The notes under the pieces are model-generated. The model made no database searches, had not been told where the DNA came from, and saw nothing but the letters and a program-made list of their open reading frames with translations. From NCBI RefSeq assembly GCF_947241705.1, contig NC_079259.1, forward strand, positions 682,001 to 746,000: a stretch of 64,000 bases of DNA. The letters run 5' to 3'. This DNA is from Saccharomyces mikatae IFO 1815. Lineage: Eukaryota; Ascomycota; Saccharomycetes; Saccharomycetales; Saccharomycetaceae. Below, in pieces: positions 43,828 through 53,862 of this stretch (positions are counted from its first letter, which is position 1; each line of letters starts with the position of its first letter). A program made the position numbers and the translations under genes.

Positions 43828-44287
43828 GTTTTCTAAATTATGCAATAAGCTAGGTAAAATTTCGTCAAAACAGTGGAATGTTGTACTTTTCAAGATCTTG
43901 TGTCAAATTAAGAGAAAATGATCTCAAAATAATATCGACTTGATCAAAAGGGTCGAAAGCAAGAGCTCAACTAGTTGGTGGTATAGTGGACTAGGAAATT
44001 TCGTTACTTTCCATCAGATTGGAAAGCCACTTTTGGGACGTCATTATGTCGGAGACTCAATTTTTCGGCCTATATATTTATATGTGAGACATGCAAATTT
44101 CTGGTCAACGATTATTAGGAAACTTTAGGTAGAGAGGTAAAGAAATATAGGTATATAATATATATGTCTATATATATGTAAAGATGCACATAAAAAAAGT
44201 TAAAACAGATTGAAAATGATGCCTATAAACAAATTAATGATAATGGGACATATCTCACTAGGAGCTTACAGCAATAAGTGGCACTCT
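43828..44287. other. PEX7 promoter / SAN1 3' region
   Basis: 460 bp. A short stretch near 43972-43990 looks superficially like a tRNA A-box but has no tRNA fold. The part nearest SAN1 is rich in alternating TA (44152-44179), consistent with a 3'-end element. Confidence 0.45.
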
Positions 44288-46192
44288 CTACTGCGTTGAA
44301 CGTTGCTCATTGTTATCGTTAGGGGCATTGTTATGAATAGTCGTTTCTGAGCTACTTGAATCTTGGTTTTGGGATGAATCTTCATCTGCAGAAGGAAGAG
44401 CAGAATTATTATTGGGTAGTTCAACGGTAGTAACATCACCGTTTGGGTTTCTATAGCTTGCAACACCGGAGGAAAATAGGTTATTTCTATCATTGTTGTT
44501 AGCACTTCCATTTCCTTGTCGATCAATATTGTTGTTATTGACGTTACTGCTCTCGTCATTGCTCTCGTCATTGCTCTCGTTATTACTACCTCTTGAGCTG
44601 TTCCTGAAATGGCCCGTCAATCGCGAAATGTTTTCCAAAAAAGGACTTCCTTGGGTTGCATCAAATGATGTTGTGTCATTAGTTCTTTGATTTTGGATAG
44701 TCTGACCTTCTGTGGTTGCCGTTTCTGAGGGCTCTGATGTCCCCCCTTGAGCAATATTGAATATATGATCCAAAACAGCTCTCAGCCTGTTGTGTTGAGG
44801 GTCATTTGTGTCATTACCTGTGCCACTTGAGTTTGCACCATTCATCGTCGATGGACCTACTGAGGAATCAGAAGTGGAGGGATTTGGATTTGGACTGTGA
44901 AATTGAAATAAAGTCAAGGGGATAGGAACCCAACGTGGACTTTGATTGTTATTTGAATTACCAGGGTTTGAAGGTGAATTTTGAGCAGTTGAGTTCGCCT
45001 CGTTGAGAATGTTTCTATCGCTATTATTGGGTTGTAAACGGATTGAATTATGTAGAGATTGACCGTTTTGGGGCATTAAAAAAAACCCTGTTCTTGATAA
45101 CATCTGTTCGCCAGAACTAGCGTTTCCAATAGTAGGAGTTGTTGAATTAGGAGTATTTTGAGATGTAGCAGAATTTTCATTCGCATTTTCACTAGTGTTA
45201 TTCCCCGCCGTTGGATCGTATAGAACTCGTCTAATACGCTCGAAGGCTGCTTCGTTAGCCGCTACTTCGTCAGTATCTTGTTCGGCTGCACGTTGAACAC
45301 CTGCATTCTCGCTAATTTTATGTCTACAAAGAGGACAAGAATTTTCTAATCTTGACCATTTGTAAATACATTCCCTTCCAAAAATGTGGCCACAAGGTAG
45401 CTTAATTGGTGAGTGTTTATAGCTTGGATTTGTTTCTTCATCATTGGGAGTGAGAGGCTGCTCAGTGAGAGGAGTAGAAGACTGCCCAGCAATTTCAGCA
45501 TTTGTATCCGTTGCACTACCACTATTGCCAGTGGTGGTCTGTGTGATTGGCGCACCTCCGTTATCTTTCCTTTTTTTTATTCCCTCAGATTCTCCTTCAT
45601 CTTCAAATTCTCTTTCTCTTTTTGTTTTTGAAATATCGTTTTCTTCTTCATATTCATCATAACATATACTGCACAGGGGTCCTTCAGATGTGGGGAGATC
45701 CGATATCTTTAACACAGGCAACTTACCGAACTCATCCTTTGTTATGCCTTTTGGCCTATTTAATAGTCTGTTGAATCTTTCCATTGCAAGTTGAGCAGCA
45801 ACAGATATAAAGCTGTTCAAGCGGTCTTGTGGGGTGGATGCAGGAACATCCCGAAAGGAAAGAACAAGAGCACCATCTGGTTGATGACCCCCGTTTCCGA
45901 TGCCAAAGCTGGGTCCGGCACCGTTGGCAATCGTGTTAGTGGAAGTCGCATTACTATTTTCACTATTACCATTATTGGATGTATTACTTAACTGTGCTAA
46001 CCTCTCCGGAGTGAAATACGAATACTGAATGGAAACAGTTATATTTCTTGTTTGCTCGGTACTATTATTGAGTTGGGTGGACGCTGCATTTGAATCTGGC
46101 GGTATTCTATCATCATTCGAACTACCATTATTTCCAGTGTTGTTTGGTGATACGTTTGTGCCTCTGCCTTGTGCTTGATCGCTCTCACTCAT
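44288..46192 (-). CDS. SAN1: San1, nuclear quality-control RING ubiquitin ligase
   Basis: 634 residues from the ATG at 46192 (MSESDQAQGRGTNVSP), longer than the 610 of S. cerevisiae. San1 marks misfolded nuclear proteins for destruction with Cdc34/Ubc1, recognising them through its disordered arms. The RING is split: Cys174-x2-Cys177, then about 90 low-complexity, acidic/basic residues, then Cys267-x-His269, Cys275 and Cys286-x2-Cys289 (PCGHIFGRECIYKW, SCPLCRHK). Both flanks are Asn/Ser/Thr-rich and disordered, as expected for substrate binding. Repeats (SNDE) near the C-terminus account for part of the extra length. An upstream in-frame stretch lacks ATG. Confidence 0.95.
   Translation of the reverse strand: MSESDQAQGRGTNVSPNNTGNNGSSNDDRIPPDSNAASTQLNNSTEQTRNITVSIQYSYFTPERLAQLSNTSNNGNSENSNATSTNTIANGAGPSFGIGNGGHQPDGALVLSFRDVPASTPQDRLNSFISVAAQLAMERFNRLLNRPKGITKDEFGKLPVLKISDLPTSEGPLCSICYDEYEEENDISKTKREREFEDEGESEGIKKRKDNGGAPITQTTTGNSGSATDTNAEIAGQSSTPLTEQPLTPNDEETNPSYKHSPIKLPCGHIFGRECIYKWSRLENSCPLCRHKISENAGVQRAAEQDTDEVAANEAAFERIRRVLYDPTAGNNTSENANENSATSQNTPNSTTPTIGNASSGEQMLSRTGFFLMPQNGQSLHNSIRLQPNNSDRNILNEANSTAQNSPSNPGNSNNNQSPRWVPIPLTLFQFHSPNPNPSTSDSSVGPSTMNGANSSGTGNDTNDPQHNRLRAVLDHIFNIAQGGTSEPSETATTEGQTIQNQRTNDTTSFDATQGSPFLENISRLTGHFRNSSRGSNNESNDESNDESSNVNNNNIDRQGNGSANNNDRNNLFSSGVASYRNPNGDVTTVELPNNNSALPSADEDSSQNQDSSSSETTIHNNAPNDNNEQRSTQ
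44549..44584 (-). repeat. 12-bp tandem repeat in SAN1 (Ser-Asn-Asp-Glu)
   Basis: Two perfect and one near-perfect copy of a 12-bp unit (plus-strand GCTCTCGTCATT) encode repeated SNDE in the disordered C-terminal arm of San1. Likely slippage-variable. Confidence 0.8.
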
Positions 46193-46614
46193 AATGAACA
46201 AAAGCTGAGGTTGCAAGACTATAAGAGAAAGCAAAAAAAGGAAAAGAAAGGGAGAAACGAGCTATTCTGAGAATTTCAAATAATTTCTATTTATAGTAGC
46301 TTCAATAAAGAAATATATATGAGAAATCGTATTTCCTTAAGCTTTTGTTTAAGTTATTTCAGATTGGTGGTTTCGTAGTGCTAATACAATTATAAGTAAA
46401 AATTCTTTTCTTTTTGACAAATTTGAAATGTATGTTTTACCCGGACATGAATCATGATGTTCATGCTACGAGAGAAATAACGAGTATTATATGAAAGGAC
46501 AAAGCTAACATCCCACATGAAAGGATGTCTTCCTTACCTAATGTACAATATTGTACTTTCACATATATAATTTGACTCTCTAGGACCAGTAAATAATTTT
46601 CATAGAGCAGAGGT
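46193..46614. other. SAN1 promoter / MKC7 3' region
   Basis: 422 bp with a Reb1 site at 46437-46443 and TATA-like stretches. No gene. Confidence 0.5.
46437..46443. promoter_or_regulatory. Reb1 site upstream of SAN1
   Basis: TTACCCG, the Reb1 core consensus, 245 bp before the SAN1 ATG. Between two same-strand genes it could also serve as a Reb1 roadblock terminator after MKC7. Confidence 0.55.
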
Positions 46615-48408
46615 TCACCTTATGTGATAAAGGATGGCCATAACAAATGTAGCAAAAAATGGAGGATTTAGGTTGTGTCCACCATTTTCTTTTCTCGTTG
46701 AGGAACTTGAAGTAGAAGATGACATTGCTGTTGAAGAAATAGTTGAGCTAGATCTTGAATTTGAAAATGCTGTTGTGCTCGTCTGGCTTTTTTGACCCTT
46801 ATTGCTGGAAGTACCTGTCGCCGAATGAGACAGAGAGACCGAGTTCGATGAACTAAAGTTATATGAAGTTGGAAACATGTTCCCTCCAGGAACAATACTT
46901 TCATATGTCGACCAAGTGCTTGAATAACCGGGAGCTTTGAGAGCACTCGGGACTGAATCTTTTATGGTGTCAATGTATTCACCACCGTCACTGAAGTCAG
47001 CGTGAGCCATTGATATTTCCATATTATCCAGATCATATACCACATAAGTACTAACTAAGAAGTTATCTCCTAGAATAATAGCCGGATCTGATTGAGGTGC
47101 AATGCCCAGTATACAAACATTTGAACGACTGTCTGTGAGTAATTGAAAATTGCTCAACCAATTAGCAATATAGAAACCACCGAAATCAAAGATGAGGCTA
47201 CTCTCCTCTTCCATTTCATTGATACAATCCATTATGTAGTAACCATAGTCAGGAGAGTAAGTAGCACCGACCTCACTGGCGATCATTTCGACCAGGTCAG
47301 CAGGCATATATGAAATGGTGGTACCTGAATCTAACAGAACTGGGATCTTCGTAGTAGTGAGGGTAGTCATATTTTCATCTCTTTCTCCATGACTCACACC
47401 AATTCCTTGTAAAGTGACTTGAAATTGAATTGGATCCTTGTAACCGCGATTTTGCAAAGTATTGATGATTGGAATTGTATATAGGTCGCCTGCGTACTTT
47501 CCATGATCGACAGCCCCAAATAAAATGGTACCATGCTTGGAATCAGAATGATTAGTGAATAAAGAATAAGCTGTTGATTTGATAGCACCCGAATTCTTCA
47601 AAATCATTGGAAAGTTATTGTAAGTGTAGCTTTTCTGTGCAGAACTGAGAGAAACACCAGAATAAGTCGATTCTAAGCCTGGTAAACCAATACCCAAGAC
47701 ACCAACTGTTGAGTTCGTTTCGTTTGCCACAGCAAACGATAAACCAGTAACGTTCAAATTATTTAGACTCAATCTGTCATGGCCCCATGTACCGGATGCA
47801 AAAGTTGAATCACCATAGGTGATCGAAAATTCTGTTTTATTGGATTCGAATGTAGACGACTTGGAAGTATCAAATGTGCCGTATGTAGTACAATTCATAG
47901 CCTGGGATGTAGAAGCTGTATTACCTATAGTGGCAGTGGCTACACTGGTAACCATAGTAGTGTCATAGCTAATTTCAGTAAACACGCTTTCAACTACACT
48001 AACTAGATTATCTTTGTTTACATGTTTGAACGATGAGCCAGAGGTATCCTCCCCTTCGGTGAAACAATACGGATTGTCTGAACCTGTGACCCATAGATCA
48101 GATGAACCAGTGTCTACAAGCACAGTAACCTTTTGAGGGGGGGTACCAATATCAAGTTCCACGGAGTAAAAACTATTTTGATTGGTCAATTCCACTAGTT
48201 CGTAATCGTCACCTCTTGTCACTAAACGCGCTCTGGCTTTTGTATCATTAGTAGCGCTCTCAAATGAATCACCGTACTTCCTCTGAAAGTTCATTTTAAC
48301 ATAACCATCATTAATTTCTGACGATTGTGAAATTATAGAATCAGCAAACACCATTGAGCTGTGGAGAAGTAATGCATTCACGACGAATTTAATGGTAGAT
48401 AATTTCAT
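46615..48408 (-). CDS. MKC7: Mkc7 (yapsin 2), GPI-anchored aspartyl protease
   Basis: 597 residues from the ATG at 48408 (596 in S. cerevisiae). A signal peptide (about 1-21) leads into a propeptide ending near the basic RLVTR at 61-65. Two catalytic motifs are intact: DTGSS with Asp99 and DSGTT with Asp360. A long Ser/Thr/Asp-rich loop (about 112-178) between strands is typical of yapsins, which are cleaved there into two chains. The Ser/Thr-rich stalk (about 510-570) and hydrophobic C-terminus indicate a GPI anchor at the plasma membrane. It cleaves after mono- and dibasic sites and acts in wall maintenance. An upstream in-frame Met-free extension was not used; Met-Lys-Leu-Ser matches the known start. 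Confidence 0.95.
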   Translation of the reverse strand: MKLSTIKFVVNALLLHSSMVFADSIISQSSEINDGYVKMNFQRKYGDSFESATNDTKARARLVTRGDDYELVELTNQNSFYSVELDIGTPPQKVTVLVDTGSSDLWVTGSDNPYCFTEGEDTSGSSFKHVNKDNLVSVVESVFTEISYDTTMVTSVATATIGNTASTSQAMNCTTYGTFDTSKSSTFESNKTEFSITYGDSTFASGTWGHDRLSLNNLNVTGLSFAVANETNSTVGVLGIGLPGLESTYSGVSLSSAQKSYTYNNFPMILKNSGAIKSTAYSLFTNHSDSKHGTILFGAVDHGKYAGDLYTIPIINTLQNRGYKDPIQFQVTLQGIGVSHGERDENMTTLTTTKIPVLLDSGTTISYMPADLVEMIASEVGATYSPDYGYYIMDCINEMEEESSLIFDFGGFYIANWLSNFQLLTDSRSNVCILGIAPQSDPAIILGDNFLVSTYVVYDLDNMEISMAHADFSDGGEYIDTIKDSVPSALKAPGYSSTWSTYESIVPGGNMFPTSYNFSSSNSVSLSHSATGTSSNKGQKSQTSTTAFSNSRSSSTISSTAMSSSTSSSSTRKENGGHNLNPPFFATFVMAILYHIR

Positions 48409-49043
48409 CGCGGCCTTTCTTTTTTTGGTTATCTTTGATGTATATTGCCCACGAATAACGAACAAAGTTGGGTTTCTCGTTCCTTGGTGTGATCAATTTC
48501 AATTCCTGAACAAGAACAAGTGGCGCCTATCAAATTCCTTCCTAAGAGTAAAGTTTTGACGAAATAATGAAAGTTATTAAAAAAAGGCCCTGATACAAGT
48601 TGAAAACTTTAAAAAATAATCCGCCAAATTAACTTTCTCGATGCGTAGCTGAAAATTTCAGTTAAAAAAAAACGCGTGTAAACGTTGGCGTGAGAAACGA
48701 TGTTTATGAAAATCCTCTTCATGATAGAATAGGAGTCTAGTGAGTGCATGAAGAACGCAGTAGTTGCAGTGATATATATGAAGAGCACTGATAGTTTGTG
48801 GTTATACGATTCAGTCCATAGTAGTTTTAGCAACAAGCCCATTCGACGAAGACTATGATCCTGTCTCTATTACCCGGGCACTATGGCCGGCGAATTTTGT
48901 CAAGAAAATGGGTTTAGACAGAAGTCGGAGCAAAGGAATATTGGGCAAATATTATAGATAAGCTGATATTGTGAGACAATATATTAACTGGGAGAGTTGA
49001 AAAGGTAGCCAAGACTTTACCAGTTCTTGTACAAAGCACAATA
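48409..49043. other. MKC7-TAF12 divergent promoter region
   Basis: 635 bp. It holds a Reb1 site near TAF12, a poly-A tract at 48665-48671, and an unremarkable AT-rich remainder. No gene. Confidence 0.5.
48870..48876. promoter_or_regulatory. Reb1 site upstream of TAF12
   Basis: TTACCCG, followed by GG so that the site overlaps a CCCGGG palindrome, 168-174 bp before the TAF12 ATG. Reb1 commonly sets the nucleosome-free region of housekeeping promoters. Confidence 0.6.
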
Positions 49044-50621
49044 ATGTCCTCAAATACAGAAAATACTGCTGGTATTGGTGGTAATAATACGAGTACTGGT
49101 AATGCCAGTGCGGCCACAGCAGCTCAGCAGAATATGGTACTACAACCAAGGCAGTTGCAAGAAATGACTGCGAAATTTACGGCCTTACTGACTGAAGCAA
49201 GAAATGTAGGGGAAACTACCCCCAGGGGCAAAGAATTGATGTTTCAAGCCGCAAAGATCAAACAAGTATACGATGCTCTCACATTAAATAAAAGGAGACA
49301 ACAAGCTGCACAAGCTTACAGGAACGCTTCCATGGGAAACACAAACTCTAATTCGAACAACCCAGTCACTATGTCTACTGAAAAAACTTCGAATTCATCA
49401 CAACAACACCAGCAGCAACACCAGCAGCAGCAGACAAGGAACAATAGTAACAAATTTAGCAGCATGATAAAGCAAGTACTCACTCCTGAAGAAAACCAAG
49501 AATATGAAAAACTGTGGCAGAATTTTCAGGCCCGCCATACGAGTATAAAGGAGAAAGAAACATTCTTGAAACAGAATATTGATAGGTTAGAACAAGAAAT
49601 AAATAAACAGACAGAGGAAGGGGCAAAACAACAGCTACAAGAAAAGAAAAATGAGTTGCTTAACGATTGGAAAGTTTTAAAAATTGAGTATACTAAGTTG
49701 TTCAATAGCTATCAAAACAGCAAAAAGACATTCTATGTGGAGTGTGCGAGACATAATCCAGCTTTACATAAGTTTTTACAGGAAAGTACTCAACAGCAAC
49801 GAGTGCAGCAGCAGAGAGTGCAGCAGCAGCAACACCAGGGTCAAACCCCAACAAATACCTCTACAAACTCCACTGAAATATCTTCTACGACTGCACTTGA
49901 TGCATCGAAACCTCAGCAGCAACAACAAAATACACTTCCGGGCACTAATACACCTAGAGGAAATGGTAACGCTCCGCAGACTGAGCAATCGAAAGCTAAG
50001 GTAACTAATGTGAATGCAACAGCATCTATGATGAATAACGTAAGTTCAAGTAAGTCAGCAATATTCAAGCAAACAGAACCTGCCATACCTATATCAGAAA
50101 ATATATCGGCTAAAGCGCCAGCACCAGTAGCTTATAGATCTAACAGGCCTACGATAACAGGCGGTTCTGCTATGAATGCAAGCGCCTTGAATACACCGGC
50201 AGCGACTAAATTACCACCCTATGAGATGGATACTCAGAGAGTTATGTCGAAGAGAAAATTAAGGGAGTTGGTAAAGACCGTTGGCATTGATGAGGGTGAT
50301 GGTGAAACTGTTATTGATGGCGATGTAGAAGAATTACTGTTGGACCTTGCCGACGATTTTGTCACAAATGTCACTGCTTTTTCCTGTAGATTGGCCAAAC
50401 ATAGAAGATCGGATAACTTAGAGGCAAGAGACATTCAGCTACATTTAGAAAGAAACTGGAATATTAGAATTCCTGGTTATTCGGCCGATGAAATAAGAAG
50501 TACAAGAAAATGGAATCCTTCCCAGAGTTATAATCAGAAATTGCAAAGCATTACATCTGATAAAGTGGCAGCTGCGAAAAATAACGGTAACAATGCTGCG
50601 AACCTAAATACGAAAAAATAG
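49044..50621 (+). CDS. TAF12: Taf12, TFIID and SAGA histone-fold subunit
   Basis: 525 residues (539 in S. cerevisiae). Taf12 is H2B-like and pairs with Taf4 in TFIID and with Ada1 in SAGA. The C-terminal histone fold occupies about 398-475 (KRKLRELVKTVGIDEGDGET, VEELLLDLADDFVTNVTAFS, LEARDIQLHLERNWNIRIPG). The N-terminal half is Gln/Asn-rich, with Gln/His runs near 117-131 and further CAG-rich stretches near 250-262 and 290-296; these low-complexity runs explain the length difference. A coiled-coil-like charged segment lies at about 150-220. The start MSSNTENTAGIGGNNTS is the first ATG in frame. Confidence 0.96.
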   Translation: MSSNTENTAGIGGNNTSTGNASAATAAQQNMVLQPRQLQEMTAKFTALLTEARNVGETTPRGKELMFQAAKIKQVYDALTLNKRRQQAAQAYRNASMGNTNSNSNNPVTMSTEKTSNSSQQHQQQHQQQQTRNNSNKFSSMIKQVLTPEENQEYEKLWQNFQARHTSIKEKETFLKQNIDRLEQEINKQTEEGAKQQLQEKKNELLNDWKVLKIEYTKLFNSYQNSKKTFYVECARHNPALHKFLQESTQQQRVQQQRVQQQQHQGQTPTNTSTNSTEISSTTALDASKPQQQQQNTLPGTNTPRGNGNAPQTEQSKAKVTNVNATASMMNNVSSSKSAIFKQTEPAIPISENISAKAPAPVAYRSNRPTITGGSAMNASALNTPAATKLPPYEMDTQRVMSKRKLRELVKTVGIDEGDGETVIDGDVEELLLDLADDFVTNVTAFSCRLAKHRRSDNLEARDIQLHLERNWNIRIPGYSADEIRSTRKWNPSQSYNQKLQSITSDKVAAAKNNGNNAANLNTKK

Positions 50622-50852
50622 TTCCGCTTCCCATATTTTTTATTTTTTACGCAAAGATCTTCAGAGTTACATTTTATATTATTACGTATGTCTACAAAGC
50701 TGAAAATCCTTGAAATTAATTAGTATTTGTAACTCTCAAATGTTCATGTTTTTTATTTACCCAGATTATATATGATTAACAAAATCTTTGTCTTTTTTTT
50801 CGGTTTTTTATTACTAAATATTAAAAAAGTGTCCATAACGTCAATGTTTTCT

Positions 50853-52979
50853 TTACCTTTGATTAATCTTCATTGGCGAAATCATAATTCCCGTTCCCAT
50901 CCCATCGTAACTACGCTCTCTTCTAAGTTGGTCTTCAAGTTTGAACATTAATTGTCCATTGTGATCCCTGTTAAGGTTTTCTTTAATTGGACTACTAGAA
51001 ACACTAGAAGATCCGTCCTTTCTTGGTCTTCCTCTTTTTCTCGGAGACCTTTTGATCACTACGTTTTCGTACTTTTTACCACCACTGCAAATCATTCTGC
51101 TCCTGTGCACAACCAAAGCATCTTCTCTGTTGAATTTCTTACCACAGGGACAAGCATATGCTTTTTCTTGATGCGATTTTTTGTGCCTTATCAAGTCATG
51201 ATTCCGTACAAATGCTTTGTTACATCCCGGGTGATCACAGGAGTAAGGCCGGTCTTCCAAATGCGTTTGAATATGTGACCTGATGTTGTATCTTCTCTTG
51301 AATGTTTTTGTACATTCTGGATACAAACATTCAAAAGTTTTATCAGGCATTTCTTTTACATATCGATCAATCGAGCCCCTGGGTAGTGTTGTAAGTTTTC
51401 TGGTTATTTTTGAGGGACTATTTGCAATATTTGTGTCACATTCCCTAACATGAGTACCAACTTGGGGCGATCTTCCTTCATACCTATTTTGCGATTTTAG
51501 AATCGGAGAAGGTGCTTCAGAAATAACAAATCTGCTTTCGGGCTCATTTTCCTCATTATTACCTTCATTATCTGTATTTTTCATGAGTAAATTGGGATCT
51601 AAATCATTAAAAACACCCTCGCAATGCCCTGTCTGCTGGCTTGGTGGTTTTAGGTGCGGTGTCGTAGCAGTAATACCCAATGAATTCTCAATGATGGAGT
51701 TAAAATGTAACTGTTTCCCTCTTGGCGTAAATTGATCTATATAACTGGAGGATATAGCCACTTTATTGGCTAATGGTGTGTTATTCACAGACCCTGGAAT
51801 TGTGGGCATAATATCCACAGGAGCAGCCTTTGGTGGCATTGTTTTTGTAGGAGAAGGACCTGTTTTACCAAGAAGTTCAATACCAAGTCCCAAAGGTTTT
51901 TCAGAATATTCATCATCCTGTTCTTCGGCCTTAATCTTGAAATCCAATCTCAAGTTATTAGGAGTAATGTTAGTGGAGTTGGAAGTAGCAGAACTAACTC
52001 TACTTTTAGGAGTAAAAGGAGCAATAAATTTGGATTTCGAATCCAAGTATTCTTTTGCATTTGGACGGGATTTTTTTGGCGAGATAAATAATTCGTTAGA
52101 ATCTTCATTCAATTCTTGGAAACATAATGGTCCAGCCGTACCAGTAGAATTCTTTTTTCCCAAGGAATACTTGGGTCTATTATTTCTCCTAGAGGGTGAG
52201 CCTGTAAATGAAGTGTTCGACATTGGCGGGGAAATCATTGGTGAGAGACTGTTTATGTATACATTTTCTACGTTTTCGGAGGGAAGAGCGATGTTTGCTT
52301 TAGGGGATCGAAATTGTTGACCATCAGCGCTCTCCAAAGTTGCTTGTAATTGTTGTTGCTTGTATTGAGTTTCTTTTAGCTCTAACTCTAGCTTCTTATT
52401 AGCTTCTTGTTGTGCCCTCAACTCCTCACGTAATTCTTGCTGTTGTTGTAATAGTAATTCGCCGAGGTTTCTATCAAAACCCCTATCTATTGCACTCTTT
52501 TTCATGCTTTCTAATAAATTATCTGATGTGGTAATGTTCTTCCGGTCTTGGGGAACTTCGCCCACTGTATTTTGTACAACAGCCATACTAAGGTCTTGAT
52601 TTGATCTATTTTTATTCAATAGACTGATCGAGTTTACAACAGCGTCTCTTCCATTATTATCTAAGCTAAAGTTCATACCTTGCCAATCGTTTGTTATTAA
52701 TTCAGAAAAAGCAGAGCCCTTGACAGCTCTCTCATCAGAAAGCGGTCCCAGCGGAAGGTTTAAGTCTTTCATTTCATTGACTATCACTTCGTTAGTTTCA
52801 CCATAGTTTAGGTTCAATATGTTTCCCAAGTCATCCGTCGCCAGTGTTTTATAGTCATCTTCTATAGCATAATTTGAATATTCGTCGCCTCTAGCTTTGG
52901 AGGAACAGGAGCTAGCTTGCAAATCAAAATTTAGGCTTTGCGCCTTCGAGATATCAAACCAAGAGTTTGATGTATCCAT
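50853..52979 (-). CDS. SWI5: Swi5 zinc-finger transcription factor (M/G1 genes, HO)
   Basis: 708 residues (709 in S. cerevisiae). Swi5 enters the nucleus at late anaphase and activates HO, SIC1 and other M/G1 genes. Three C2H2 zinc fingers lie at about 548-635 (ECLYPECTKTFKRRYNIRSH, SCDHPGCNKAFVRNHDLIRH, and ACPCGKKFNREDALVVH with a variant finger end). The basic region after them (KRSPRKRGRPRKDG, about 645-658) is the nuclear localisation signal containing Ser-Pro Cdk1 sites that keep it cytoplasmic until mitotic exit. A Gln/Glu-rich coiled coil runs about 165-215. Its promoter has a textbook Mcm1-forkhead pair. It diverges from EKI1. Confidence 0.97.
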   Translation of the reverse strand: MDTSNSWFDISKAQSLNFDLQASSCSSKARGDEYSNYAIEDDYKTLATDDLGNILNLNYGETNEVIVNEMKDLNLPLGPLSDERAVKGSAFSELITNDWQGMNFSLDNNGRDAVVNSISLLNKNRSNQDLSMAVVQNTVGEVPQDRKNITTSDNLLESMKKSAIDRGFDRNLGELLLQQQQELREELRAQQEANKKLELELKETQYKQQQLQATLESADGQQFRSPKANIALPSENVENVYINSLSPMISPPMSNTSFTGSPSRRNNRPKYSLGKKNSTGTAGPLCFQELNEDSNELFISPKKSRPNAKEYLDSKSKFIAPFTPKSRVSSATSNSTNITPNNLRLDFKIKAEEQDDEYSEKPLGLGIELLGKTGPSPTKTMPPKAAPVDIMPTIPGSVNNTPLANKVAISSSYIDQFTPRGKQLHFNSIIENSLGITATTPHLKPPSQQTGHCEGVFNDLDPNLLMKNTDNEGNNEENEPESRFVISEAPSPILKSQNRYEGRSPQVGTHVRECDTNIANSPSKITRKLTTLPRGSIDRYVKEMPDKTFECLYPECTKTFKRRYNIRSHIQTHLEDRPYSCDHPGCNKAFVRNHDLIRHKKSHQEKAYACPCGKKFNREDALVVHRSRMICSGGKKYENVVIKRSPRKRGRPRKDGSSSVSSSPIKENLNRDHNGQLMFKLEDQLRRERSYDGMGTGIMISPMKINQR

Positions 52980-53262
52980 CTTTCAGAGATGTAATGATGT
53001 CGGTGTATTTTCTGGTTTTCCTCTATGGTATATTGCGAAAGTTCAACACGTTCTTAGGGTCTATTTATCTAGTTCCAAGAACGAGATATATTAGGGTATC
53101 AATGTTGCTATCCTCGAGACTCTTCTCCCTATAACAATTGCATCAAGGCATAGGTGGTAGCTGTAAAATCAAAGAGGATCTTTCCATAGTGCTCTAATAA
53201 TTGTTTATAGAGCAGACTTGCAGGGGGAAGGAAACAACATTAGTAACTGATGGTAAGCATTG

Positions 53263-53286
53263 TTGTTTACCTTTTTCCTAATTTGG
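53263..53286 (-). promoter_or_regulatory. Composite Mcm1-forkhead (SFF) element of SWI5
   Basis: Read toward SWI5, CCAAATTAGG (a perfect Mcm1 CC(A/T)6GG box, plus-strand 53277-53286) is followed after 6 bp by GTAAACAA (forkhead consensus, 53270-53263). It lies about 285-307 bp upstream of the ATG. This is the arrangement that drives G2/M (CLB2-cluster) transcription through Mcm1-Fkh2-Ndd1, and SWI5 is a classical member. Confidence 0.9.
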
Positions 53287-53633
53287 TTAAAGAACCAAAA
53301 TGAAAATTTCATCCATTGTGCTTGCCCGGACCGGGCAGCAAATCAATATATCTGTAACTATGACACTATCAATTCGAGCAGAACTGTTACGATAAATATT
53401 TGAAGAAGTAAGAACTGGCAGGAATACTCGTATCTGCTTTTAAGTAGCCATCACTACATTTGAGTTTATATAACAATAATTTGAAGTGCTTGCTTCGGGG
53501 CTACTTCAAAGGGATAGGAGAGAAGCTTTTGGGATAACTCTATTAATATTCTATTGACACCACTGCATGGAAAGTATGCGTGATTGCCCAAATTTAGAGC
53601 TGATTTAGCTATATGGTAGGAAGTTACTTCCAG

Positions 53634-53643
53634 CATGTGAAAA
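53634..53643 (+). promoter_or_regulatory. UASINO-like Ino2-Ino4 site upstream of EKI1
   Basis: CATGTGAAAA matches 9 of 10 positions of the UASINO consensus CATGTGAAAT and lies 220-229 bp before the EKI1 ATG. EKI1 is regulated by inositol through Ino2/Ino4 in S. cerevisiae, so this is the probable element. Confidence 0.7.
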
Positions 53644-53862
53644 ACGGCAATGACAATGGAAAAATGGAAAATTATCGTCTGAATCCTGCTACCCGGATAT
53701 CGTTTACGAAAGAAGGCATATGCCATCTAGAGGACAATAGATTTAGTCGTTGAGATAACAGAATGGCACAAAATTATGGTGTAAATGTGATTCATACATA
53801 GCTAGAGTTTGGTACATAAGCACTATCAGGGATTACGAAAACATATCCTGCAATTAGGAATA

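Larger units (their letters stand above)
52980..53862. other. SWI5-EKI1 divergent promoter region
   Basis: 883 bp between two start codons. It includes the Mcm1-forkhead element for SWI5 (53263-53286) and a UASINO-like site for EKI1 (53634-53643). No tRNA, LTR or extra gene is seen. Confidence 0.6.

Noticed and set aside
43965-43995. tRNA A-box-like sequence (TAGTTGGTGGTATAGTGG)
   Set aside because: No B-box follows at the right distance and no cloverleaf or acceptor stem can be drawn.
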